DNA of 24,818 bases from Spongospora subterranea (taxonomy: Eukaryota > Endomyxa > Phytomyxea > Plasmodiophorida > Plasmodiophoridae), in assembly GCA_900404475.1 (NCBI GenBank), contig OUQQ01000277.1, forward strand, positions 1-24,818, in the 5' to 3' direction. The notes under the pieces were generated by a model. It saw only the letters and a list, made by a program, of their open reading frames with translations. It had not been told where the DNA came from and ran no database searches. The stretch's first letter is position 1. Each line of letters opens with the position of its first letter. This document shows positions 1-10,405 of the stretch, one piece after another. Made by a program: the position numbers and the translations under genes.

Positions 1-404
1 AGCACTTCCCAAAGATAGATTCTTCTATCTGAGGTCAAAACTAAATATCAAGGCCAAGGAGGGAAGTTGAAATATATTAAGGGGTGCCTTGACGGAGTCC
101 GAAGATTCACGAGGTCCGAAGATGTGTATTCATATAGATAACTTTACGTTCTTACTGATACCGGATTAAGGACTCGTTTCGTGGCAAACTGGTGTTATTG
201 TGGGTAGCTCCTCGTGACAACCAGGTCACTCGGGTTTTACCTTGAATTTCGGATGGAAACACTGAAGCCATCGAAATGTGGTATTTTGACCACCCAAAGC
301 ATTTCAATACCGTCTTGAATTTTTTATGAAACGATTCACTCTGGTATAAGACAGATTTGGTGAACTCAGAACACCCAAACACGGTGAAGATTCCCAGTCT
401 GGTC

Positions 405-3400
405 ATGACATGGAGCTACCGCCTGGCATTGGAACTAGGACATCACGAGCCGATGGTCGGGATAACAGGCTGGACGAGAGTGGGCAGTACAATTTTATAA
501 TCCACGGATTTCACGGACTAAAACCCACGGACTATCAACCCGCGCAAGAGTTGTTAATATACCAGTGTCACTTGGGCATATTATTGATAAACGCCATTTC
601 CATAATGATGTGTTCCATGGCGTCGTTGTTCACTATTGTCATTGCGTCCATGATTTTCCTGGTATCTGGTTCACCCAATAGGTAAAAACAGGGTCATATT
701 CTCAATGACACCAATCGGTTTCTAATCATTGTATTATAATCCAGTCAGGAAGATCCCCTATTGACATCTAGGGAGCGAGAATATAATGCGGTGACGAAAG
801 TCATCAATGAAATAATTCCTTTGTTGTGCGATAACGAACAGTGCCGACACGATGTCGAGCTTCCTGCCGAAAGCCATAGTGTTTCTGATTCTTCAGGACC
901 TATTGACATTGAGTGAGTTGATAGTTCCGGCCCTTGGTGTACCCGTCCATTCATATCTGGTCATCACAGGGTTTTATTCCTTCGGTTAATCAATCGGGGA
1001 TTTGACGGGTTGGTCAATGGAATTATGTCCAATGGAGGGACAAAGTCCGAGCGGAAAGCGATGACGGTTATTCATGAGGCAAAATTGGTCAATGTTATTC
1101 TGTCGGTTTATTATCGAAGATTCGGTTTGTCGTGATCTGAAATGTCGTTGTCCAGTGCAGCCACATTGTTTTTACACAATCCCGTTAAAGCACTTCCCAA
1201 CGTGATGTCAATTTTGTACGGGATCGTTCAGCCTGATTGCGATCGTACTCATTATTTCAACTCCTGATCCATAGCGATCGCCCTTCCGATAATGCGTCAA
1301 AGGCAGCAGAGATGATCGATCTTTATGCCAATGTCGGAACCAATCAAGGGCTGTTTTCAGACCTGTACGGGATGGGTCCGTTCCCTCAGGATTATATTCA
1401 TCATCTGTTTTCCTGTTAATAGAGACCTTCCTCAGCATGTTGCACATCTTGGACAGAAACTAGTTGAGTCTGGCGCAGATAAGGAAGCACTTCAAGACCT
1501 GTTTTCAGTCTTGTACGACCTCGTTCAGCACTGTCCTGTTCATAGTTATTCTGAAATATGCTGTACATAGGGACCATCCTTTCAACGTTTTGCGTCTTGC
1601 AAAGAAGCTTCTCGACTCCGGTGCGGCTGGTGAAGCACTTGAAGGACTGTGCTCACTAATGTACAGGATCATTGAGGTCTCTCGCTGTCAGAATCACTAA
1701 CATATTTCCTGTCCACAGCGTTTGTCCTTCCGGAAATGCAGCTCATATCAAACGCGTGCTGCAATTTTTTGTTTCGAATAAGGAATCCCGTCAATTGCTG
1801 ATTTCCCACTTGTATAGGTCCGTTAGGTTTAAAAGAGGATATTTTTACTTTTTGTTTTCAATTTAGTTTGCGAGTTGACGAATTGAGGAATTATTAATTA
1901 ATAATAGAATTTGAAAACAACGACATCGTTCAGCTGTGTCAAATCAGTCATTTATCTAATTTCGTGCATAGGTCCAGCTCCCATCCGCCCCTTGTTCCAA
2001 AGTTGCTGAAATCTGGTGCCGATGTTGAAGCGCTGAAAACCCATCTTCCCTCCTGTAATGGATCATTCTTTTCCTCATCATCGAATTATTTTTTGTAATT
2101 CCTCTGATAGCCATCTTCCTGTCAATTTTGCGCGTCTTTTGAGCAAGTTGATCGCATATGATGCAGATGCGGAAGCACTTTCAGAGCTGCTATCCCTTTT
2201 GTATTAAATCCTTCACCTCTTTTGATTTTAATCATCAACTAATTATGTTTTCAAAAGTGATCATTCTACCTCTGCTATGCGGCTTGAGAATCTGGTTCTA
2301 AACCTTGGAGATGACGTTGGATCCCTTCTACATCTTTTTAGTTTCTTGTTCGTGATCGATTGCCTCGTCTTTGATTGAAGTCTTTATCTGATTGCTGATC
2401 CATAGCAACGATTCTTCCAACGCAGCCCGTGTTATCATCAGGTTCCTCCAATCTGGATTCGATCTGGGATCTCCTGAAGTGCTGTTTTACTTTTTGTACA
2501 AAACCTTCCAGCCCCGTTATGATCATTATGTGTTCTCATTTCTTTTCAATAGCAACTTTCCTCCAAATGTTGCACGGGATGTATGGAATAGGTTCAAATT
2601 GGATTCACACTCGAGAAGTCTTGTAGAATTGTTTTTTCAAATTTTGTACGAAATCGCTCACCGCCTTCTGGTCAGTATTTGAGATTCTATCCACAGGAAC
2701 CCTCCTGCCCCTGTTTTGCCTCTTTTGAAAGAGTTGCTCAAACCAAGTGATACTCTGAGATACGGTCAAATCCGGTATTGAATTGTTTTCGCGATTGTTC
2801 AGCGCATCTTATTCTGTACTATCTGGTCTCAGAAACCTTCCGCCTGGTGAATTTTGCAAATCTGCTGAATTGGCGGGAGCCCTTAAGAACCTTTATCCGA
2901 TATTGTACGGGATGGCCAATCCCTTCGTCATAAGAATCAATATCTGACTTCCTGTCCATAGCAAACTCTCTTACGAAAATAGCTTGATCAAAGAGCACCA
3001 TCATTGGTCTTCCAGGTTGAGTTCTCACGAACATGATCCGGTTGCCAAAGCCCTGAAGGACTTTTGTCACATTTTGTTCGTGAATGTTAATTGCCGTCCT
3101 GATGATCATCTGTGTTTGATATAATGTTGATAGTAAGGTTCCCTACGATGAAGAATTGTTGATCAAAGCCATAAAGATTACCGGCATCGAGTAATCTGAT
3201 TTGAGAATCTCATTTTCTTCACCGGTTCATGTCTGTTCATCAACAGCGGTCATTGTGACGGTATTCGCCTCCAAGAAGTTCACGACAGGCTTAATCATCA
3301 AACCAAGGGGAGTTTCGTCGTGTGGTATGATCAGCGCAGGCGTGATCTGTATCAGGAGATCGGATCAACATTGGGGTCAGTTTTTCCTAGTTATCACATG

Positions 3401-5171
3401 CATTGTTCGGTTTTAGCGTTTGAATGTCAATCAGTGAATGGTTTCCCAATGTGATTGCGGATTTTTTGGGGGATCCCGATATGGTTAGAAATGTCCAGAA
3501 TGAGATAAACCAAGCAGAGCAAGATGCGCTTTTGGATCACAATAATCGGTAGGAAATCACTGCCGAATAACTCAGGACCGATTCCGCATCTGAGGGTTGG
3601 CTGTTTAACTGAATATTTGTTCCAGGGCCGATTCCTTTTTGTCGCAACTCATTTCCATGATCGATTCCAAACCTGTTGCTCGCGTCGGGGCACAAGCGAT
3701 GAATTTGAGACGGTAATTACTCCAATAAACGGTGTCGCGGGCCACATTTCATACTGTCGTTATCAGGATCATTGGTGATGCGAAATATTTGAAGGAATCG
3801 GATTGGTAAACCTGGTGACTCTCTCCATCGTCATCGGCCGCTAAGTTTGAATTTCACTAGGGACGATATTCTCTCTCCGTTCTTTAAATACCTTGATCAT
3901 CATCTGGAGGAAACAGAAAAAAACCGTATCGAGCTCAATCAGGATTTGATTGAATTGGTGGGGAAGGAGATTAAAGAATCGACAGATATAACTCTTCCAC
4001 GTCGGTACGTGGTTCTATGGTGACAGAACCTTGTCCCATTCCATATCTGAGTTGACTGTTAACTGAATCTCCCAGACGTGATATTTTGGTGCAGAGGCTG
4101 ATTTCATTTATCGTTTGCAAACCTAAAGTCGCAATCCCTCGCAAACCTAATGCTCGCAAACTCAAAGTCGAAATCGTTCTCAAGGACAATGATGGGAACA
4201 CGGCTCGTGCTCAGGATCTAGCGATCAAATTTTCGTCTTTGCAATGGTGATGATGACGGAACTGGAGCTCTACATGTGAACTCATTCTATTTGATGATTA
4301 TCAGGACCCTGAGTGATCAAACACACAAATCATTTACGGAATCGGATTGGTATTCCCCCTGTCCACTGTAATTATCGCCATAATCCACTAATAATCGTTG
4401 ACCAGGAACAAACTCCTGACTGTGTTCTTTGACTACATCGATCTTCGTAGTGACACATTGAATCGCCACCAGTTTATTGAGTCGATGTTGATGTCAGTTG
4501 CGGCAGAGAAGTCAAGATGGTCAACTCGAATAATCGTCCTGTCCATTACACCCCAATATTCATGTATCAATTTCACAGTTGTCATTTGTTGGCGACAAAT
4601 GTTGAAAGCGGAATGTTGTTCAATGCGATTATCAATATTCGTTATTTTAAACAAAAATCGAAACCCGATGAGCACACCGATTGGTCGGACTATAACAGTT
4701 TTAGGTAAATGGTCCCCATCTACTATCTGCGGTCTATCATCGTAATTCGCTGGTATAGGGACAGTCACTTGGAGAAACTGCCCAGGCGAACCTTCCGAGG
4801 GGCCAAGCGTGTGAGCGATCGCGCTAATCAAATCATGAATAAAATCAATTGCGCGCCGAATCGACTGGACGACGTGGAACAATTTCTGGGGAAATTGGCG
4901 GATTTGTGGAAGGATGGGTAAGATTCAGAATTTATGTTGTTCTCGGTAGTTTGTGTGATGTTTGTTCATACTCTGCAGTGGTAGCAAAATCGGGTATTCT
5001 TCGAGGAGCGATCAAGAGAAGGCAGAAATTCTCGAATACCTAAACCAACCGACCAGCTCAGACACACTGAGTTTAAACCAGTCCAGGCACACGTACCAGC
5101 GCGTATATCTTATTCGAATGTCGAATATAGGAAGGATTAGTTATGAAACAGAGTCGAGTTTTGTCCCCTGA
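405..5171 (+). CDS. 27-exon gene of unknown family; tandem ~30-aa exon repeats; all introns phase 2
   Basis: I do not recognise the family. Exons: 410-681, 745-912, 970-1101, 1156-1215, 1275-1364, 1423-1512, 1571-1660, 1719-1811, 2111-2200, 2258-2347, 2406-2495, 2553-2645, 2697-2774, 2833-2904, 2962-3075, 3134-3190, 3247-3375, 3435-3548, 3626-3712, 3767-3805, 3861-4004, 4076-4246, 4305-4349, 4406-4519, 4579-4704, 4759-4917, 4979-5171. Together they give exactly 3000 nt (999 aa), open throughout, and every one of the 26 introns is phase 2. Introns are mostly 51-61 nt; the one spanning 1812-2110 holds two decayed units. The 5' end is uncertain. Model A starts at ATG 410; model B starts at ATG 405 with an extra intron 487-548. 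Both reach a ~30-residue hydrophobic stretch (ILLINAISIM...IASMIFLVSG), a possible membrane anchor. The middle is a helical-looking repeat array; the C-terminal third carries a triplicated module and then a charged, unrepeated tail. Seen: frames, splice sites, repeats. Inferred: a membrane-anchored repeat scaffold. No enzymatic motif was found. Confidence 0.75.
1156..3190 (+). repeat. Tandem exon-intron array, one ~30-aa repeat per exon
   Basis: Successive exons of about 90 nt (29 whole codons plus a split codon) encode variants of P-x-N-x-A ... LL-x-SGA-x-x-EAL-x-x-LFS-x-L. The clearest copies are 1423-1512, 1571-1660 and 2111-2200; 1275-1364, 1719-1811, 2258-2347, 2406-2495 and 2553-2645 are diverged, and 2697-3190 holds shorter or longer outliers. 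Introns of 51-59 nt are homologous too: most start GTAC(G/A)(G/A)(G/A)ATC or close to it, and most end CATAG, AATAG or CACAG. So the duplicating unit was exon plus intron. Every exon is symmetric (phase 2-2), so any unit can be gained, lost or skipped without shifting the frame. The unit is ankyrin-sized, but I see no ankyrin TPLH or GADVN signature, so I leave the fold unnamed. Confidence 0.8.
1812..2110 (+). pseudogene. Two decayed repeat units inside the exon array
   Basis: Between exons 1719-1811 and 2111-2200 lie two broken units. Unit 1972-2054 is preceded by a good acceptor and reads S-S-S-H-P-P-L-V-P-K-L-L-K-S-G-A-D-V-E-A-L, a clear repeat, but it is 83 nt: one base is missing just before its GTAATG donor. 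Including it would shift the next exon into an early stop. Upstream, 1866-1971 keeps only an intron-like remnant (GACATCGTTCAGCTGTG, compare GACCTCGTTCAGCACTG at 1516) and has in-frame stops where an exon should be. Skipping both restores the frame because all units are phase 2-2. A sequencing error at about 2050 is the main alternative for the second unit. Confidence 0.6.
3435..4578 (+). repeat. Triplicated exon module in the C-terminal third
   Basis: Three exons start alike: 3435-3548 (EWFPNVIADFL), 3861-4004 (SDW-DDILSPFFKYLD) and 4406-4519 (SDW-NKLLTVFFDYID). The second and third are each preceded by a tiny exon ending KESDW or TESDW (3767-3805, 4305-4349), and before that by exons 3626-3712 and 4076-4246 sharing L-I-S-x-I-x-x-K-P. 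Introns 3549-3625 and 4005-4075 are also similar, sharing CATTCC(G/A)(C/T)ATCTGAG-type sequence and TTAACTGAAT near the acceptor. This is segmental duplication of exon-intron blocks, separate from the 30-aa array. The third exon is followed by extra sequence with no partner. Confidence 0.65.
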
Positions 5172-5373
5172 ATATACCACATGATATGCTCATATCTGGT
5201 CGACGGTAAATCAATCAGTGATTCTCAATGTAATTCACATATAAACTGAAAGTAAATACTGTACTTGCAATTTGCGTCTGCACAGTCTTTGTGTGCTCGC
5301 TTTGTAAATATTCATCCGCCCGACTTGGTTTCGTCATTCTGCTCATCGCCGAATTGGTCGCTCTCTTTTTACG

Positions 5374-5800
5374 GTGGAGATCGCGTCGAATGGGCCCAGT
5401 GTGGATTCGATTCCTCTGAGGTATCTTCTGACAATCTGTTCTCTCAATTGTTGTTCATCGCCCCCTTGGATGTATGTCGAGTTGAACCTGATCTTGATCG
5501 TGGTATTATTGGTGCTGTATCACCAGTCTCAAGTCGATTTGAACGCGATTACATCCCATTACTGTCGCCAACCAGGACACAGCATTGACAAATGTCCATC
5601 GCGTCCTGCGCGATTCATCATTCGTCGTTTTCTTCCTTTCTTCACATTTGAAAGGTGCATAGCGTTTATCTCTGGTGAGATCCAGTTGTCTTGGCGCATT
5701 GTCGGATTCCTCCGACAATGTTCTCACCATACTTTTGCAGCTATTATCCAAACATCCATTGTGGTACCTCGTCTTTGGCTCTTATTTATTTGAACATTGT
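5374..5800 (+). pseudogene. Degraded LTR-retroelement nucleocapsid/protease relic
   Basis: The + frame near 5547-5590 reads HYCRQPGHSIDKC, a retroviral-type zinc knuckle (CX2CX4HX4C) whose first Cys is replaced by Ser. About 50 codons on, SGEIQLSW ... HTFAAII resembles the entry to a Ty3-type aspartic protease, but the expected Asp-Ser/Thr-Gly is not there; the frame reads QTS. Open frames on both strands overlap and none is long enough for an intact gag-pol. Known of the family: knuckle then protease is the usual order in Ty3/Gypsy polyproteins. Inference: an old, inactive insertion. The knuckle is the only firm motif. Confidence 0.4.
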
Positions 5801-6153
5801 ACGGTTCAGAATTATTCTGGATAAAATTCCATTTCTCATGGGCCATTCTTGAATTATCAAGTGAGTACTAGATCTGGTCCATTGTTTCAGTCTTTTCGAT
5901 CAGGAAATTGCGATCTGTATCTAAATTGTGACCTGATTACTGTGTTCGGGTAATCAGAGTTACGACTTTTTTGAAATTCGAGCACAGTTGACGTTGTGAT
6001 CATATCTATTGTTCTCCGGTGATCCAGCTAGTTGTAGTGCTCTCTGGGTTATTCGCCGCGTTATGTGTGAATAAGTTATTCGCGTTTGGTTTCCTGAATG
6101 TCTTTTGGCGCTGAATTTTTCGCCCAGAGATATATGTAGACCGATGACCGTAA
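5801..6153. other. Intergenic, no feature seen
   Basis: AT-leaning sequence between two transposon relics. No open frame with protein-like composition, no repeat and no RNA-like fold was noticed. Confidence 0.4.
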
Positions 6154-6650
6154 TTAGCCCGGCGATTCATGCCATTCACCATTGACGTTTAGCGCCATGC
6201 CACATCGGCTCATCGCCTTGCGAGCGTAGGTCAACCCGATACAATTTCGCATCCAGTTCACTGCACGGACTGCCTTAGCAGCGAGCTCCAAGAAGAAGCA
6301 TTTGCCTGGGTTCTTGAGCTTTCCCGACCATGATCCATTCGTCCGCACGGTGTCGGACCACTCGCCGTTCTGGATCATTCGCATCTTCTCGGCCTCCCAA
6401 AGACGCGTCCATTTGCCCTTGATCTTGGAGATCACAAACGAGTCAGCTGACTGAACAAGGTCGGTTGTGCAGGGCGGAAAATATTGCAGCTCCGTATTGG
6501 TTTGGCGAGAACGTCCCTCAACTCGGAACTGTCGTTGTGCCCTTCATGGTTATTTACGTGCATCACAGTCTTGCGACAAGTGTGGCTCGCCAAACCATTG
6601 AGGATATATTTACACCTATATTGCATAGCAATGAGGGGTGTCAGCACTGT
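6154..6650 (-). pseudogene. DDE-superfamily transposase relic, C-terminal half, frameshifted
   Basis: Read on the minus strand, the first frame gives HVNNHEGHNDSSELRDVL. After a one-base shift near 6530 a second frame gives NTELQYFPPCTTDLVQSADS, then FVISKIKGKWTRLWEAEK, later NGSWSGKLKNPGKCFFLELA and YARKAMSRCGMALNVNGEW, ending at a stop at 6154. The order (D-N-H-x-G-H block, then ELxYFPPxxTDLVQPxDS, then a basic helical tail) is that of DDE_1-type (pogo/Tigger-like) transposases. The residue that is normally the second catalytic Asp reads Asn (VNNH), and the frame is broken, so it should be inactive. No N-terminal half or terminal inverted repeats were recognised nearby; the copy is truncated. 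Confidence 0.6.
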
Positions 6651-6769
6651 GTCTCAATCCATATTGATTCCCAATCCGAACTAATTACGATCATCGGTGT
6701 AGTTATATCAAAAAAGTTACTTTATCACCAAACTATTCCATGTGAACGTCAACATACTGGTTAATTCAC

Positions 6770-8327
6770 ATGGTCTGTAATGGATTTAGCACTCCTCAGA
6801 GAATCTACAAACATCAGAATAGCTTCGCGATATTTTCTGTTTGAAAAATACTTATGTTCTTCTGGTGAAGAATGTGTTCTCTTTGAAGCAAAAAGATCAA
6901 CGAATATTCCCGAGTCATTGCCGCTCTGTTGATTTCCTTTTACCAGTTCCCTTTGAGTTGGAAATAGTTGTTAACACCTAGCACATCAAATCAATTTAGA
7001 ATGGAATTTGGATTTTTTAAAGGCAATTTTCAAAAGAACAACAATGATATTTACTCCTTTTTCTATGTCAATCGACGTTGATAGTGCAGTTCCATGAATA
7101 TTAGCTAGTTTCACTGTCGATCAATGAAACATGTTTTGTTCGATCTCTTGAATAAATTCCAGTCTATCCGTTATGACCCATTTGTATTGGATGGGACATT
7201 GCTTGTGCTATGCAGATCATTTGGAGCACATGTGATATACCATCTATGACTTCCAATTATAGGACGAGTTATGTTAAAGTCCTTCTCCTTGTATTAAAAC
7301 ATCACTTTGCGTTTGTACTTTGCACCAAGTTTGCCTCGGAAGATTTGTCGATTCGCCAAAGTTGGGAACGTCTTCCAAATTCAATTCTGCCGATGGGTTT
7401 ACGATATTGTTTCACCTAACGAGTATCAGAGACATGATTCAACCTCTCAACGATCACCAATGGACACAGGAACCGGCGTTAACTCATTACAGCATTTCGG
7501 TGAAACTGAAACTTCCCAAGATGATGTTCCCGTTGGACCATTTTGAAGGCCAACGCGAGTTGCCGAGGACTGGCCTATATATCTTGATTAAGATTATTTA
7601 GGTGCAGTGTAATGGACCTTCGAAACGTTCGAATGGGAACACAACGTTGGATGTGTTGTACCATGTTCGACAACACCAACCTGAACACTCCATTGCTGTC
7701 TTCAAACCGTGCTCATCTCATCATCATCTGCGGAATTGCTTGGTGTTAACCTTCTCGTGTCTACGATGACGACCTTGAAAACCATAAGTTCAACACGATG
7801 GACAGTACACAATGGTGCACCACCCAACGAGATGTATATCCAGGGCCAGGGCCAGTACCTGTGGGTTTAGACACATGAGTCAAATGGATTAGGGACACTG
7901 ACTACGATATTATTCCTCATAAAACTTCATAATTTATTTCCTTCTGCTCTATTTTAATCTCAAGTTTCATTTAAGACATCACTGACAGACAACCAACACC
8001 CGAGGGCGATGCACAGGCAATGCTGATCGGCAAATAGCCACCCAGACCCTCATTGTAATTGAGTCGTCGCTGATCCCGTCAGTGAAACCCACAGATATCT
8101 ATTGTGTGATTGTCTGGATCGTCCCGATCTGTGGTCCTCAACTGGATTGTGGGGAAATCTCCATCCAGTCTCATCGCCTTCCTTCCCAAATCGCCTAAAC
8201 CGGATCCCAAATACTCGTCCTGGTCAATATCACCTCCTTCTCCACCAGATCATAAACCCCCTCTGCGGTTCACCACCTCCGGATTCAGTTTTCTGTTCGA
8301 TTCGACGAGTCAGCTCAGCCCAGCGCC
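6770..8327. other. Long gap upstream of the FAD oxidase; weak coding-like traces only
   Basis: No complete gene is supported. Around 7170-7600 (+) three frames in turn look faintly protein-like, for example DPFVLDGTLLVLCRSFGAHV, then QPLNDHQWTQEPALTHYSIS, which may be a frameshifted relic of unknown origin. The last few hundred bases before ATG 8328 should hold the oxidase promoter and 5' UTR; no TATA box or other element is convincing. Confidence 0.3.
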
Positions 8328-10122
8328 ATGACGCTGGCCATATTGGTGGCTGTGTTGACCATATCGCTGGCGGTTGGCGATTGGCAATCATTGCCCAGCG
8401 ACCTGGCGACATGTCTCGATTCCTTTAACTTGACCGCCATTACAAACGGCGATCCCTCATACGACGATCTACGATTATCCCATAACCAGCGAATCTCCTT
8501 TCAACCAAAGGCGATCGTTCTCCCGGCCTCCACCAACGACGTCGCCAACACTGTCCAATGCGCTCGCGCGTCGAGCTTGAAATTTTCCGTTCGTTCCGGG
8601 AAACATTCTTACGAGGGATATGGGGTTCAGAACGACGCCGTTCTCATCGACCTGTCCAAGATGAAGGAAGTGGACGCGATCGACTCGGAGAGGAACGAAG
8701 TTTGGCTCGACGCCGGTCTAACGCTGGGCGAAGTCTATGTCGCGTTGGCACAATTCAATCGAACCCTGCCAGGAGGCACATGCGTATCGGTTGGTCTCGG
8801 TGGTCATGTCCTTGGCGGCGGGTTTGGGGTTCGATCACGGAAATACGGCCTGATGGTCGACCGCGTTCGCGCCGTCGAATTTGTCGACGTGAACGGCGTG
8901 GTGATCACCGCCGATTCAGCGAATCACTCCGATCTTTTCTGGGCCTTGCTTGGCGCTGGTCAAGGCCAATTCGGTATTGTGACCAAGTGAGTATCGTGTT
9001 GAGAATGGCGCCATCGGGTGGGCTGACCCGTTGACCAGGTTCCGTTTCGCAACGGTCGAGGCGAAACCCGTCATCAACGCCGTTTATATCTATCCTGTTC
9101 GCGACGCCGCAAACGCCCTGAAGTTCCTGCAGAGGTTCGGCAACGACAACACGCAGCCGAAGGAGCTGTACATGTCGGTGTCGTTGGTGCGATCTCGCGA
9201 TTCCGTCGTGATCACGGGGCAATACATCGGGACGATGGCCGATTTCCGCACGGCGATCTCCAGGTCGGGTCTGGAAGCGGTTGGCAATGCCGCCTCCACC
9301 GAGATCACACCATATACCTTCCTGGAATCGATGTTATGGCTGGCGAACCTGGCGATCGACGACCCGTCGTTGGCGCTCTCTTATCAGTACGGACAGGACT
9401 CGGAATCGGCTCATCATTGGAAAGCGCGATCGGGGTTCATCAAGTCCATCATGACCGACGCTCAGATCAGCGCCATCGTGACCGCATTCTACGATCGATC
9501 AGCGCCGGCCTTCGCCGTCTGGGACGCCTACGTCCTGATCGATTCCTGGGGTGGAGAGATCGCGACCACGCCGTCCGCCTCGCTATCGGAGTTCGCCCAT
9601 CGCAATGCGATCAACTCGGTTCAGGCGATGGTGATGTGGGCGGATGGCGATCGCATCGAATCCTCGCTGAGAAAGGTTCGACACCGTTTCAATCTCGTTC
9701 GTTTTCGTTTTTGTTTCACGGAATCACTGGAACTTCTGTTGTTGGTGTTGTCAGTTCTTCTCCATTTACACAGACTGAACACTGCATTGAATTTCTAGTG
9801 GCAAGATCAAATGTGGGCCGCGTTTCAGCCATCGTTATCGGGGGCGTTTGTGAACTATGCCGATGGCGATATCCAGAACTACATGGGCGAGTATTACCCG
9901 GGCAATGAGGCGCGACTGGTTTCTGTCAAGTCGAAATACGATCCTGAGAACGTGATGGCGTTCAACCAGAGCATTCCGGTGGACGGGGAACAGACGCCGA
10001 TATCCAGCGAGATGAGGTCGACGAGTCCCGATGATCCGACGATAGCACGATCATCGGCAGGCGGTTTGATCTACCAGATATCTATCGCCGTCATGACCGT
10101 CCTCATTGCTGTTAATCTGTAA
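8328..10122 (+). CDS. Secreted, probably GPI-anchored berberine-bridge-type FAD oxidase
   Basis: Three exons, 8328-8986, 9039-9675 and 9799-10122 (introns of 52 and 123 nt, phases 2 and 0), encode 539 aa. Residues 1-17 form a signal peptide. An FAD-binding (PCMH-type) domain follows with RSGKHSYEGYG, where His93 matches the histidyl-FAD site, and TCVSVGLGGH, where Cys152 matches the cysteinyl-FAD site, so a bicovalent flavin is expected. The C-terminal BBE domain is marked by YYPGNEARLVSVKSKYDPEN. Family enzymes oxidise sugars, alcohols or alkaloids with O2, releasing H2O2; the substrate is not predictable here. The last ~20 residues are hydrophobic after a small-residue SSAGG stretch, as in a GPI-attachment signal; family members are usually soluble, so this tail is notable. 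The frame is intact and the start sits directly at the signal peptide. Length is normal for the family. Confidence 0.9.
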
Positions 10123-10137
10123 AGAGTGTCTGTGAGT

Positions 10138-10143
10138 AATAAA
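10138..10143 (+). terminator. Candidate polyadenylation signal of the FAD oxidase
   Basis: A canonical AATAAA lies 16 bases after the TAA stop of the oxidase. Such a short 3' UTR would fit the compact spacing here. Position and sequence are seen; use is inferred. Confidence 0.4.
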
Positions 10144-10405
10144 GGCGCAATTGACGTCACTCCCTCCATTCCGATTCGACATGTGATCTTGTCGCTAAAT
10201 ACAGAACAACTCCAATCAATCGTGATCGCGATGTGATATCATTCTTTGATCTGCTCTATGTTAACGTCTTGTCGCACAGGCTCCTGATTATCACAGTCGT
10301 GATGTAAATACGATCAAGGTCTTCACTTGACTTATCGACGACACGACCGATGGCGACGATGTGTTGCCCAACGGATAACACATCAGACGAATTGTGATCG
10401 TCTCG

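Noticed and set aside
152..406. Minus frame at the left edge
   Set aside because: No motif or splice context; probably chance.
1216..2904. Regularly spaced similar segments as a CRISPR or satellite array
   Set aside because: Periodicity (~148 nt) comes from exon-intron units with conserved protein, not identical direct repeats with spacers.
3376..3419. Acceptor at 3416 (GTTTTAG) for the intron starting 3376
   Set aside because: It leaves an in-frame TGA; the acceptor at 3434 gives a 59-nt phase-2 intron with an open exon.
4433..4882. 149-codon minus-strand open frame
   Set aside because: It lies antisense to exons 4406-4917 of the gene at 405-5171, whose exons join in one frame; the minus frame crosses its introns and has no protein-family signal.
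6465..6764. 99-codon + frame
   Set aside because: Overlaps the antisense DDE transposase relic, which has clear family blocks.
9336..9908. 190-codon + frame overlapping the FAD oxidase
   Set aside because: Arg-rich alternate frame of a well-conserved exon; the oxidase frame carries the recognisable motifs.
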